The translations under genes were made by a program, and so were the position numbers. Positions 7,256 through 15,580 of a stretch of DNA of 64,000 nt are shown one piece after another (position 1 is the stretch's first letter; each line of letters begins with the position of its first letter). Where the stretch lies: assembly GCA_947475295.1 (NCBI GenBank), contig CANJLF010000016.1:1-64000 (forward strand). The letters are read 5' to 3'. The notes under the pieces are model-generated. The model was not told where the DNA came from. It did not search any database and saw nothing but the letters and a program-made list of their open reading frames with translations. This DNA is from Fidelibacterota bacterium. GTDB taxonomy: Bacteria > Pseudomonadota > Alphaproteobacteria > Rhodospirillales > Rhodospirillaceae.

Positions 7256-8215
7256 CTACGCCACCGCATGTGGCGGCTCGCGCCCTTCCAGCACCGCATC
7301 CACACTGTCCGCCGCCAGCATCGCCATGGCCGTGCGCGTCTCGATGGTCGCGCTACCGATGTGCGGCAACAGAAACACATTCTCGAGCGCGGCGTAGCGC
7401 TCATCCGCCTTGGGCTCGTTATTGTAGACATCCAATCCGGCGGCATAAACTTTGCCCGCGCGCAGCGCGGCGATCAGCGCATCGTCGTCCACCAAACCGC
7501 CGCGCGCGGTGTTGATGACCACCGCGCCGTCGGGAAGTTTGGCGATGCGCTCGGCATTCAGCATGCCTTTGGTTTCCGCCGTCAGCGGGCAATGCAAGGA
7601 CAGCACGTCGCTAATCGCGAGCAGGTCATCCAAACGTTCCACGAACACCGCACCCTCCACGTCCTGCGTCGGCTTGCGGTTGTTGTAAAACACCTTCATA
7701 CCGCAGACTTGTGCGCGTTTGGCTAAGGCCGCGCCGATGCGGCCCATGCCGACGATGCCCAACCGCCGTCCGGTGATTTGTTGGCCGAGGAAAAAGGTGG
7801 GGCGCAGACCTTTCCACGTCCTTGCACGCATTATCCGCTCGCCTTCACTTGCACGCCGGGTCGCGCCCAGAATCAGCAAAAGCGCCGTATCGGCGGTGGC
7901 TTCGGTTAGCACGTCCGGCGTATTGGTGACGCGGAGGCCCTTTGTCCGCGCCGCACCTAGGTCGATATGTTCAAAACCGACCGAGACGGTGGAGATCACT
8001 TTGACAGAGGCGGGCAGGGCGGCGATGACGGCGGCGGTCATGGCTTCCGTCGGCGTGACCATCAGCGCCGCGGCGCCTTGGGCGTGCTGAATCAGTTTTT
8101 CCGGCGTGTAGACCACGTCGTCGTCGCCGATGCGCACCGCGTAGCGGGCCGCGAGCCGTTTCTCGCAGGCCGGCATGAGGCGGCGTGTGATCGCCACGAG
8201 TGGTTTTTCGCTCAT
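7256..8215 (-). CDS. D-2-hydroxyacid dehydrogenase (glyoxylate/hydroxypyruvate reductase type), 319 aa
   Basis: NAD(P)-dependent reduction of a 2-oxoacid, or the reverse. The nucleotide-binding loop is GMGRIG at 156-161. The catalytic set is complete: Arg238 (NTARGG), Glu267 (NNEPKA) and His285 (LLPHIGS). Length and the GMGRIG/RK pattern fit the glyoxylate, hydroxypyruvate and gluconate reductase branch. It is the last gene of a minus-strand operon, 22 bases after the MmgE/PrpD gene, with the CMD-like and SDR genes further upstream. In that context it may act on an oxoacid made by the pathway. The specific substrate is not shown by the sequence. Confidence 0.88.
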   Translation of the reverse strand: MSEKPLVAITRRLMPACEKRLAARYAVRIGDDDVVYTPEKLIQHAQGAAALMVTPTEAMTAAVIAALPASVKVISTVSVGFEHIDLGAARTKGLRVTNTPDVLTEATADTALLLILGATRRASEGERIMRARTWKGLRPTFFLGQQITGRRLGIVGMGRIGAALAKRAQVCGMKVFYNNRKPTQDVEGAVFVERLDDLLAISDVLSLHCPLTAETKGMLNAERIAKLPDGAVVINTARGGLVDDDALIAALRAGKVYAAGLDVYNNEPKADERYAALENVFLLPHIGSATIETRTAMAMLAADSVDAVLEGREPPHAVA

Positions 8216-8237
8216 GGCGGTGCCTAATCCTCGATAA

Positions 8238-9578
8238 TTACCGCGACAGAAGTTTGAGGAGCGGTACCAACGTCGCCAAATCGTCCAGCGACCAAATGGA
8301 ATACAATGCGTCTCTCGCTTGCAGCCCGTATCCCCCTGCTTCCGCGTTACTCTTGAATTTGTCCTCGAGCTCGTGGTCCGAGAGCGGGCGTGCCGGACTG
8401 CCGCGAGCGTTATCTACCCGAACAGTTTCTGTCCTCCCATCCCGAAGCGTCACCGTCACGCGCGCGGCTCCCGTCGGCATTGCTGGATCGCATTCGGCCG
8501 TGATCTTGTTTCGCAGTTCATGAATCTCGGGATCTTCAACCGCCGTCTGCTCGAAGTCCTCAACCGAGGCTCGCCCACGGGCGAGGGCTATTGCAGCGCT
8601 ATGGTGGATGCTCACGCGCGCATCTCGAACGTTTTGAATCTCGCGGTCCCCCCGGTCGAGAAGCAGCTGATCCCCGCATACCCGCACAGCGACAATATCG
8701 CGAGTCTGCACTCTCAAGCATTCGCGCAGCATCAGGCAGGCATCAATGACCGCGTGAAAGACGACGCCGCTCGGGTAAGGCTTGTAAGTGTTGGAGCGAA
8801 ACTCCCATCGTTCGCCTAGGTTGCCGACAAGCTTGTCCATCTGCGGCGTGTCGCCCATGGCCCTGGCCCACCCCAGCCGGCCCTCGATCGCTTCAGGTCC
8901 GCCGAAGTAGCCCTCGCGGGCAAGCAGCGCCGCGAACAGGCCGTTCCGTGCGGCATTGCCGACGCTCACGTTTTTAGCCGGGCTTGTCAGGTTCTCGATG
9001 ATGCCGGCTGATTGACTCGCCGCGATGGCGAGGGCTGCCGACGTCTGTTCCGCGCTGAGTCCGAGGAGCTTGCTGCACGCTGCGGCCGCCCCGAAGACTC
9101 CGCAGGTGGAGGTAATGTGCCAGCCGCGCGCATAGTGATGAGGCGAGACCGCACATCCCATGCGGCACTCGACTTCCACGCCGAGGATGAACGCATGAAG
9201 CGCGGCCTTGCCGGAGAGGGAATACTGCTCCGCCAGGGCAAACACGACGGGCGCCACGGGCGCCGCAGGATGGATGATCGTGCTTGGGTGGGTGTCATCG
9301 TAATCGAGCAGATTGGCCGAGACGGCGTTGACGAAGGAGGCGCCCATGGCGTCCAGACGCTCCGAACGGCCGATGAGCGTGAAGCGCTCGGGCCCGGTGA
9401 AGGGTTGCAGCACGAACACAGCGGCATCCACGGCCGCATCTCCCGCGGAACCCAGCGCGCAGCCGACAAAGTTCAGGATGGCGCGCTTACCTTCGTGCCG
9501 TAGCCGGCCATCGAGACTTTCCCAAACGGAATCCGCAACGAAGCGTCCGAGACTCTGACTGGCGTGGTCACTGCGCAT
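8238..9578 (-). CDS. MmgE/PrpD family protein, 446 aa
   Basis: Belongs to the 2-methylcitrate dehydratase-like superfamily (PrpD, MmgE, IDS-epimerase and cis-aconitate decarboxylase relatives). The all-helical N-terminal domain covers residues 1-260 (ALGSAGDAAVDAAV, LLDYDDTHPSTIIHP, GRLGWARAMGDTP) and the smaller alpha/beta domain the rest (YKPYPSGVVFHAVIDACL, CDPAMPTGAARVTV). The DDTH and KPYPSG signatures are present. Full length for the family. It lies between the CMD-like gene (40 bases upstream) and the hydroxyacid dehydrogenase (22 bases downstream). No propionate-pathway genes are nearby, so a role outside the methylcitrate cycle is more likely. Confidence 0.88.
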   Translation of the reverse strand: MRSDHASQSLGRFVADSVWESLDGRLRHEGKRAILNFVGCALGSAGDAAVDAAVFVLQPFTGPERFTLIGRSERLDAMGASFVNAVSANLLDYDDTHPSTIIHPAAPVAPVVFALAEQYSLSGKAALHAFILGVEVECRMGCAVSPHHYARGWHITSTCGVFGAAAACSKLLGLSAEQTSAALAIAASQSAGIIENLTSPAKNVSVGNAARNGLFAALLAREGYFGGPEAIEGRLGWARAMGDTPQMDKLVGNLGERWEFRSNTYKPYPSGVVFHAVIDACLMLRECLRVQTRDIVAVRVCGDQLLLDRGDREIQNVRDARVSIHHSAAIALARGRASVEDFEQTAVEDPEIHELRNKITAECDPAMPTGAARVTVTLRDGRTETVRVDNARGSPARPLSDHELEDKFKSNAEAGGYGLQARDALYSIWSLDDLATLVPLLKLLSR

Positions 9579-9618
9579 GTGTGCGATTAAATGACGGTGA
9601 CGTCGAGGACGCCACCCG

Positions 9619-10023
9619 TCAGCCCGTTTTCGCGGCTGGGAGAGCGCCCTCTTTCACCAATACTTCGTGAGCGGCTTTGAACGCGTCCAACCCAGCGGGA
9701 ATGCCGCAGTAGGCTGTTGCATGCAGCAGCGTCGCCTTAATCTCCTCCACGGTCACCCCGTTCCGGAGAGCGCCTTTTACATGCAGCTTTATTTCGGGCG
9801 CGCGGTTCGCCGCCGTTAACATGGCGAGATTAAGAAGGCTGCGTGTCCTGCGGTCGAGTGTGGGATCACCCCACGCCCAGCCCCAGGCCCAAGCGGTTGT
9901 GGCGCGCTGAAATGACATCATAAAGTCATCAGCCTTAGCCATGGACGCATCTACATACTCCGGCCCAAGCACTTCACGGCGGATCGGCAGGCCTTTGTTA
10001 AAAAGGGCTTCGTCGTCGGACAT
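9619..10023 (-). CDS. Carboxymuconolactone decarboxylase-like protein, 134 aa
   Basis: Matches the gamma-carboxymuconolactone decarboxylase (PcaC) subfamily: RTRSLLNLAMLTAANR in the middle, then LHVKGALRNGVTVEEIKATL with the catalytic-type His, and YCGIPAGLDAFKAAH at the end. There is no CxxC pair, so it is not an AhpD-type peroxidase. PcaC is about 130 residues, as here, but no protocatechuate genes are nearby. Within the operon it could be a decarboxylase or lactonase-like step on another substrate. Confidence 0.85.
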   Translation of the reverse strand: MSDDEALFNKGLPIRREVLGPEYVDASMAKADDFMMSFQRATTAWAWGWAWGDPTLDRRTRSLLNLAMLTAANRAPEIKLHVKGALRNGVTVEEIKATLLHATAYCGIPAGLDAFKAAHEVLVKEGALPAAKTG

Positions 10024-10098
10024 GTTGAATCTTACCTTTTGGAGAATTTACGCACGATAGAAGACTGTGTGATTGGCCGTCAATGGCCGGCGCGCGAT

Positions 10099-10899
10099 TT
10101 AGCCAGCGAGCCAGCCGCCATCGACGGGCAATGTCGCGCCAGTGATGTCTTGTCCTGCAGGTCCACAGAGGAAGGCCACCGCCGCAGCGACGCTCTCCGC
10201 AGCAATGAACCGCCCCGCGGGTTGTTTGCCCTGGAGGAATGTATGCACTGCTTCGTCACGCGAAATCTTCTTCTCGCGCATAAGGGTTTCGACCCGCCCT
10301 TCCGTTCCCGGTGTAGAGACTGAACCGGGACAGACAATATTGCAGGTAATGCCGGAACAAACCGTCTCGATTGCGACGGCCTTCGTGAGCCCCTCGATCG
10401 CCGCCTTTGTGGCGACGTAGTCGACCCGGTTTGAGGTTCCGCGCCGGCCGTAAACGGATCCCATATTAATGATCCGTCCCCAGCCTCGCGCGCGCATAGA
10501 AGGCAAGACCAACTGTATGGCCTCGAAGACAGCGGTGAGGTTGACCGACAGGGCGGCATGCCACCGCTCGCGCGGGAAATCCTCGATGGGGGCGAAATGT
10601 CGTGTGACCGCGTTATTCACCAGGATGTCGATGGCCCCGAAGTGATGAATGCTTTCTCGAACGAGTTTGCCGACACCGTCCGGTTCCCCAAGATCGGCGC
10701 CGACATAACGAACCGCACAGCCTGTTTCGGCCTCGAGAGCCTTCACCTGCGGATCAAACGCGGGAGGCGGCTCAAGTCCGTGCAGAATCACGTGGGCTCC
10801 CTGTTCCGCCAGGAATTTCCCAATGGCGAAGCCCAATCCGCCGGTCGAGCCGGTGACCAAGGCGGTTTTTCCCTCTAACATTCTCGCCGCTTTATCCAT
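10099..10899 (-). CDS. Short-chain dehydrogenase/reductase, 266 aa
   Basis: Classical SDR of the 3-hydroxybutyrate dehydrogenase-like group. The NAD-binding motif TGSTGGLG is at 16-23, NNA at 95-97, and the catalytic residues are Ser148, Tyr161 and Lys165 (YVATK). The C-terminal CPGSVSTP and ITGATLPVDGGW segments are typical. The first gene of the four-gene minus-strand operon, with its promoter in the 137 bases shared divergently with the LysE gene. The real substrate is unknown; the operon context suggests oxidation of a hydroxyacid or alcohol ahead of the decarboxylase-like step. Confidence 0.87.
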   Translation of the reverse strand: MDKAARMLEGKTALVTGSTGGLGFAIGKFLAEQGAHVILHGLEPPPAFDPQVKALEAETGCAVRYVGADLGEPDGVGKLVRESIHHFGAIDILVNNAVTRHFAPIEDFPRERWHAALSVNLTAVFEAIQLVLPSMRARGWGRIINMGSVYGRRGTSNRVDYVATKAAIEGLTKAVAIETVCSGITCNIVCPGSVSTPGTEGRVETLMREKKISRDEAVHTFLQGKQPAGRFIAAESVAAAVAFLCGPAGQDITGATLPVDGGWLAG

Positions 10900-11036
10900 T
10901 CCACCCTCGCTGCCATAGCGCGCCCAGTGTAACTAAATTCCAGGAGATGCACAGAGAGCAGCGCGCCCTACCGAATCTGCCGTATTCTCAATTGAAGAAT
11001 CCGGGTACCCTCCTAAATCGACAACGCGTGGAATAC

Positions 11037-11645
11037 ATGAACGCTACACTTGTGATGAGCTTGGTGGCCTTCGCGTTTGTGTCCTCGATCACGCCGGGCC
11101 CCAACAACATTATGCTTATGTCGTCGGGCGCGACCTACGGGTTTCGCCTCACCATGCCGCACCTCGCGGGCGTGATTCTCGGGTTTGGAACAATGGTGTT
11201 GCTGGTGGGCTGGGGTCTCGCCGGCATGTTTGTCCTTTTCCCGTGGCTCCATGAGGTCATTCAGGCGGTTGGTGCGGGCTATCTGCTGTACCTCGCCTAC
11301 AAGATCGGAACAGCGCGCGGCATCAGCGACAAAGACGCGGGCGCACGGCCGATCACTTTTGTGCAAGCCGTCCTGTTCCAGTGGGTCAACCCAAAAGCCT
11401 GGACAATGATTGTCGGCGCGGTCGCCGCCTTTGTTCCGAAAGATGACTCGTTTCAGAGTGTCGCTATCGTCGCGCTGATATTCACCCTGATTGCCGTGCC
11501 CGTTTCGTCATCATGGGCGGCTTTCGGCGTAGCGTTGCGTGGTTTATTGAAAAGCCCCGCCGCGCTGCGCGCGTTCAACATCACAATGGCCGTGCTGCTG
11601 GTGCTGTCGCTGTATCCGATCCTGCGGGAGATGATCGGAGGCTAA
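11037..11645 (+). CDS. LysE/RhtB family amino-acid exporter, 202 aa
   Basis: Inner-membrane exporter of the LysE superfamily with about six hydrophobic segments. The N-terminal signature SSITPGPNNIMLMSSG is diagnostic, and QWVNPKAW near residue 120 is the second family motif. I chose ATG 11037 because the product then has the usual 200-210 residues and starts directly with the first helix; the frame is open back to 10947 but that extension has no membrane character. It is divergent from the SDR operon. Its stop codon overlaps, tail to tail, the stop of the next minus-strand gene. Confidence 0.88.
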   Translation: MNATLVMSLVAFAFVSSITPGPNNIMLMSSGATYGFRLTMPHLAGVILGFGTMVLLVGWGLAGMFVLFPWLHEVIQAVGAGYLLYLAYKIGTARGISDKDAGARPITFVQAVLFQWVNPKAWTMIVGAVAAFVPKDDSFQSVAIVALIFTLIAVPVSSSWAAFGVALRGLLKSPAALRAFNITMAVLLVLSLYPILREMIGG

Positions 11646-12016
11646 TCGATCTGTTTGGCCTTGAGTGCTTGCAGCTTGCGCGTGGCTAGACAAACGAGTG
11701 CGCCAATGACGGCGTAAATAAGGGCGTTTATGGCTGTGCCCACTATTGAGAAGCCTAAATCGCCAAACGAAAGAGGGGCTGAATTTAACGCGTCTGCGAG
11801 GTGTGGCACCCACGTTATGCACATAAGTGCCGGCCAGCTCAAAGCCAATAACGAAAATGCAAGGTACGCTAAAGGTGTGGAGGATATTGGTGGCGGCTGG
11901 AACCATCCGTGCACAATGTTAGGCATGAACCATATAGCCGCAGTCAAAGCTGATGCAGCTCCGACTAATGCCCACGAAAGAATCATGTTGCGGCAACTCT
12001 TTGCTGCGTTTGTCAT
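11642..12016 (-). CDS. Small membrane protein of unknown function, 124 aa
   Basis: Three likely membrane segments: near residues 13-33 (SWALVGAASALTAAIWF), 48-70 (LAYLAFSLLALSWPALM) and 90-113 (FSIVGTAINALIYAVIGALV). The C-terminus is basic and cytoplasmic-looking (TRKLQALKAKQID). Start at ATG 12016 is a choice; a TTG two codons upstream is also possible. It ends tail to tail with the LysE gene, with four bases shared. No family recognised. Confidence 0.55.
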   Translation of the reverse strand: MTNAAKSCRNMILSWALVGAASALTAAIWFMPNIVHGWFQPPPISSTPLAYLAFSLLALSWPALMCITWVPHLADALNSAPLSFGDLGFSIVGTAINALIYAVIGALVCLATRKLQALKAKQID

Positions 12017-12055
12017 GAGCAATGATACTCGCCTAGTTAACCGGCCTATGGAACT

Positions 12056-12835
12056 TTAACGCCCATACCGATTTCTGAGGAGGGGGAAAAACATATTCGG
12101 AACCTTGTCGTCCCAAAGATTCGGCGTCGAGTCCGATGGCACGGACTGACCGCCGGCGCCAAGAGCTCCGCGCACGAAATCCGTGCACTGGCGATTGAGC
12201 AGCTGATAATTGCCCGGGTCACTTTTGCGCTTATCGATATAATCTTGCACAGCCGCGTCTTGTTCAGGCGAGGTAGGAATTCTCAGGGTGTCGTGCGATT
12301 CACCCAGATCATCCTGCCTGACTACACCGGGGACGCCGTCAGGCATGGCGACCGAGGGGCTCCGCTTGATAGGATAGAATCCCTGCGTTTGGTCGGTATT
12401 TACCCCAATGCCGACGTGGCCAAAATGCTCGGCGGCATCAGGGAACCGGTTAATATATAGATCCGCAACTTGCCGCCCAGAAGCTTGATTGCGATCAGGG
12501 TCGTATTCCGGACCGCCATAGGAGAACTGGGGCTGCCCGGTTTTGGGATTAATGCGGTTCCTTGCGTTGCCGATGCTCAGCGCTTCCGGCGGAATGTTGT
12601 GGGCCGCCGCCGCGCGCCGCAACACCGCGAGCACTTCGGGATTTTGCAGAGCGCGCGGTACCACCAATTCGCCACGTGTAACGTGTGCGATCTCGGTATC
12701 GCCACCGCGTCCTTGCGCGGCCGGTTCACGGGCCTCCTGCGCGAGGCGGCGCTGTTCGGCGACGCGTTTGCGTTCGCGGGCGTAGGACTGCTGAAGCGTG
12801 AGAGCGCCGGGACTTGAGTTGCGAAAGATGGCCAT
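12056..12835 (-). CDS. Tape-measure-like N-terminus with permuted NlpC/P60-like C-terminal domain, 259 aa
   Basis: ATG 12835 has GGAGG five bases upstream. Residues 1-105 are shared with the broken gene at 1836 (FRNSSPGALT, GGDTEIAHVTRGELVVP, RINPKTGQPQF); this kind of segment also occurs in phage tail and delivery proteins. Residues 120-259 are a separate domain: FGHVGIGV with His137/His140, then GFYPIKR, a variable loop, and LNRQCTDFVRGAL with Cys217. A His that precedes a Cys in this context is the order of circularly permuted NlpC/P60 (LRAT, YiiX) papain-fold enzymes, so a thiol peptidase, amidase or acyltransferase is possible. No signal peptide, no secretion genes nearby. The two-domain reading is inference. 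Confidence 0.6.
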   Translation of the reverse strand: MAIFRNSSPGALTLQQSYARERKRVAEQRRLAQEAREPAAQGRGGDTEIAHVTRGELVVPRALQNPEVLAVLRRAAAAHNIPPEALSIGNARNRINPKTGQPQFSYGGPEYDPDRNQASGRQVADLYINRFPDAAEHFGHVGIGVNTDQTQGFYPIKRSPSVAMPDGVPGVVRQDDLGESHDTLRIPTSPEQDAAVQDYIDKRKSDPGNYQLLNRQCTDFVRGALGAGGQSVPSDSTPNLWDDKVPNMFFPLLRNRYGR

Positions 12836-13008
12836 CAGAACCTCCATGTAACCGCATGAGCGCGACTACCATATTCTTCATAGAATTTTGAATTTTAGCG
12901 TCAAGCTTCGCGCGCCTCTTGACCCCGACATTCACATTTTCCCTAGCTGTTGCAGGCCTCGGGACGTACACTTCCGACCAAGAGGGAATCACTCGGGAGA
13001 ATTCAGTT

Positions 13009-15198
13009 ATGCGTAATTTCAAAGGCTTGCTTTTGGGTGCGGCGGCGCTGGTGGCCGCGAGTACTGCGGAAGCAAAAGTCACAAAGATTGTGATCGATTC
13101 CCGGGCCCCGGCTTTTAACAACCAGGCCTTCGGCGCCGTGGGCGCTTACGAGATGCTGCGGGGCCGCGCCTTCGGCGAAGTCGATCCGGCCGATAAGCAC
13201 AACACCATCATCCAGGACATCGGTCTCGCGCCCAAGAACGCGCGCGGCCATGTGGAATACATCTCCACCTTCACGCTGATCAAACCGCTCAACGCGGCCA
13301 AGGGTAACGGCGTGCTGTTCTATGACCTTGCCAATCGCGGCCGCAGCCTGCGCACCAATCTCAATGTCAGCGAGCGCGAGGGCGACGACGTCGGCGACGG
13401 CTTTTTCTACAATCGCGGCTATACGATGCTGTCCAGCGGCTGGCAGGGCGACGTCGTGCCCATGCCGGCGGCCGACAAGTCCGTGGCCGGCTCGCAGGTC
13501 GAAAGCGTGACGGTGCCGAAGGCGAAAAACCCCGACGGCTCACCCATCGTCGGACCGTTCCTCATGCGCATTCCGACGCTCGGCCCGGACGGCCCCAGCG
13601 GCGACATGACGAAACTGGATCAGGGCCGCGCCGGTGCGCTGGCTTATCCGCCGGCGACATTCGATACCTCGAAGGCGACACTGACGGGCGGACCGGCGGA
13701 AACCATTCGCGGTGTTCAGAACGGCGCGAAAGTCAGCATTCCCGGCTCCGACTGGATGTGGGCGAACTGCGAAAACAAACGCGCCGCCGATGCGTCGACG
13801 CCGCTCGCCAATTTGTGCATCAAGCTCAACAAGGGCACGTTTAATCCGAAGTGGGTTTATACGCTGGTGTTCCCGGCCATGGACCCGATGGTGATGGGTC
13901 TCGGCCTTGCCGCCACGCGCGATATTATTTCCTTCTTCCGCTATGGGCAGAAGGACGCCGCCGGCACGGCCAATCCGGTAGCTGGCGCAATCAAGAACGT
14001 CATCGGTCAAGGCGTTTCCCAGTCGGGTAACACCGCAAAAACCTTCATCGCGCTGGGCTTCAACGAAGACGAAGCCGGCAAGATCGTATGGGACGGCGCC
14101 AATGCCCATATCGCCGGCCGCTTCGCGCCGATCAATTACCGCTTCGCGGTTCCGGGCGGCTCGGCGACGATGTACGCGCCCGGCAGTGAGGCCCCGGTGT
14201 GGTGGAGCCCGCTCGCCGATCCGATCCGCCACCAGCCGGCCCTGTCGATGCTCGACCGCTGCACGGCCTCCAATACCTGCCCGAAGATTTTTGAGACCTT
14301 CGGCGGCATCGAGATGTGGAATCAGCGCACGTCGCTTGGCATGGTTGGGCCTGAAGCGCGGCGCGATATCCCGCTCCCGGCCAACGTGCGCCGCTACTAT
14401 TTCCCCGGCACGTCGCACGGCGGCGGCGAGGGCGGTTTCCGCATCGGCGCCGCGACGCCCAAGGAGTCCAACAGCACCTGCACGCTGCCCTTGAACCCAA
14501 ACCCCGAAAGAGAGTCGATGCGCGCGCTGATGGTGGCGCTGACCGCCTGGACGGTGAGCAACGCCGAACCGCCGCAAAGCAAGTATCCGACGCTGGCGGA
14601 CGGTACGCTGACGGCGCCGACCGAGGGCGCGTTCAAATTCCCGACCATACCAGGGGTGCCAAAGCCCTTTGATCTGGTCAATCCCGTGCTGGTCTATGAC
14701 TTCGGTCCGCATTTCGTCGCCAAGGACGTGTCGGGTTATATCGACTATCAGCCGCCGCAGATCAGGCAGGTGCTGCCGGCGCGCATTCCGCAAGTGGATG
14801 CCGAAGGCATTGAACACAGCGGCGTTGCTTCGGTGCTATACAGCGCGCCGCTCGGCACCTACCTCGGATGGAACGTGACGCGCGCCGGTGTGTTCGCGGG
14901 CCAGATCTGTTCGCTGGTCGGCGGCTATATGCCCTTTGCCAAGACGCAAGCCGAACGCACCAAGGCTAACGACCCGCGCCTGTCGATCGAAGAACGCTAC
15001 GGCGACCGCCAAGGCTACGTCTGCGCCGTGCAAAAGGCGGTGAAGCAGTCGATCAAGGGCCGCTATCTCCTGGAAGGGGACGGCAAGCGCTTGGTTGACG
15101 AGGCGACGGCGGCAACGACGTCGGGCGATCTTACTTTCCTGCCCACAGCTTCCACGGCAAAAGGCAAAGCCCTTTGCACCGAGGCCGCCGCCGGCTGA
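13009..15198 (+). CDS. Exported alpha/beta-hydrolase-domain protein, 729 aa
   Basis: Large exported hydrolase of the alpha/beta-hydrolase-domain family (PF20091-type). Signal peptide at residues 1-22 (MRNFKGLLLGAAALVAASTA, then EAKV). The likely nucleophile lies in GQGVSQSGNTAKTFIALG around residue 345, a G-x-S-x-S rather than G-x-S-x-G elbow. A His-rich GTSHGGGEGG lies near residue 467. ATG 13009 was chosen over an upstream in-frame ATG (12919) because it begins the signal peptide directly. Four or more Cys in the mature part suggest disulfides. Esterase activity is plausible; the natural substrate is unknown. Single gene with its own 160-base divergent promoter region. Confidence 0.8.
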   Translation: MRNFKGLLLGAAALVAASTAEAKVTKIVIDSRAPAFNNQAFGAVGAYEMLRGRAFGEVDPADKHNTIIQDIGLAPKNARGHVEYISTFTLIKPLNAAKGNGVLFYDLANRGRSLRTNLNVSEREGDDVGDGFFYNRGYTMLSSGWQGDVVPMPAADKSVAGSQVESVTVPKAKNPDGSPIVGPFLMRIPTLGPDGPSGDMTKLDQGRAGALAYPPATFDTSKATLTGGPAETIRGVQNGAKVSIPGSDWMWANCENKRAADASTPLANLCIKLNKGTFNPKWVYTLVFPAMDPMVMGLGLAATRDIISFFRYGQKDAAGTANPVAGAIKNVIGQGVSQSGNTAKTFIALGFNEDEAGKIVWDGANAHIAGRFAPINYRFAVPGGSATMYAPGSEAPVWWSPLADPIRHQPALSMLDRCTASNTCPKIFETFGGIEMWNQRTSLGMVGPEARRDIPLPANVRRYYFPGTSHGGGEGGFRIGAATPKESNSTCTLPLNPNPERESMRALMVALTAWTVSNAEPPQSKYPTLADGTLTAPTEGAFKFPTIPGVPKPFDLVNPVLVYDFGPHFVAKDVSGYIDYQPPQIRQVLPARIPQVDAEGIEHSGVASVLYSAPLGTYLGWNVTRAGVFAGQICSLVGGYMPFAKTQAERTKANDPRLSIEERYGDRQGYVCAVQKAVKQSIKGRYLLEGDGKRLVDEATAATTSGDLTFLPTASTAKGKALCTEAAAG

Positions 15199-15249
15199 GA
15201 GAGATGATTCGTACCTGGCACACTTGCTTGAACTTCCGGCGCCTGAACG

Positions 15250-15483
15250 TCAATCCGGCGGCGGGTCGGGGCTTTTGCCGTAGACCCACTCCACGCGCAG
15301 GCGATTGTCGATGCCTTGCACCAGCACCTGCGCCTCGTGGCCTTGTTCACCGACGCGGTAGGCGGTTTTGATGGCGGTGTTGACCGCGTCCTGTTGGGTC
15401 TTGTAGGAGCCGTAATTTTGTTTGTCGTATTTGACAGTCCAGCGGTCGCCGGCGCGCACAACGGCGTAAGTCGCAAGTGCCAT
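15250..15483 (-). CDS. DUF2188-type small protein, 77 aa
   Basis: Fits the DUF2188 pattern: an N-terminal strand (YAVVRAGDRWTVKYD), a helix after a Ser-Tyr-x-Thr turn (GSYKTQQDAVNTAIKTAYRV) and a final strand (AQVLVQGIDNRLRVEWVYG). Function of the family is unknown. It is convergent with the hydrolase gene and separated by 51 bases. Confidence 0.75.
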   Translation of the reverse strand: MALATYAVVRAGDRWTVKYDKQNYGSYKTQQDAVNTAIKTAYRVGEQGHEAQVLVQGIDNRLRVEWVYGKSPDPPPD

Positions 15484-15517
15484 CCCTTTACTCCCCCATC
15501 ACCTTGACCGTTTGACG

Positions 15518-15540
15518 TCCGCCGCAAGGGATGCGGCGGA
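15518..15540. terminator. Possible terminator hairpin after the DUF3750 gene
   Basis: Perfect nine-base stem (TCCGCCGCA) with a five-base loop between the two minus-strand genes. No T-run follows on either strand, so it may act Rho-dependently or as an RNA processing structure. Confidence 0.35.
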
Positions 15541-15580
15541 GGCGCATTGTACCCGAGGAATAAATCCGGGCTAGAACCAA

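Noticed and set aside
13540-14817. 425-codon open frame antisense to the exported hydrolase
   Set aside because: Low-complexity Arg/His-rich translation typical of the antisense frame of GC-rich genes; the plus-strand protein has clear motifs.
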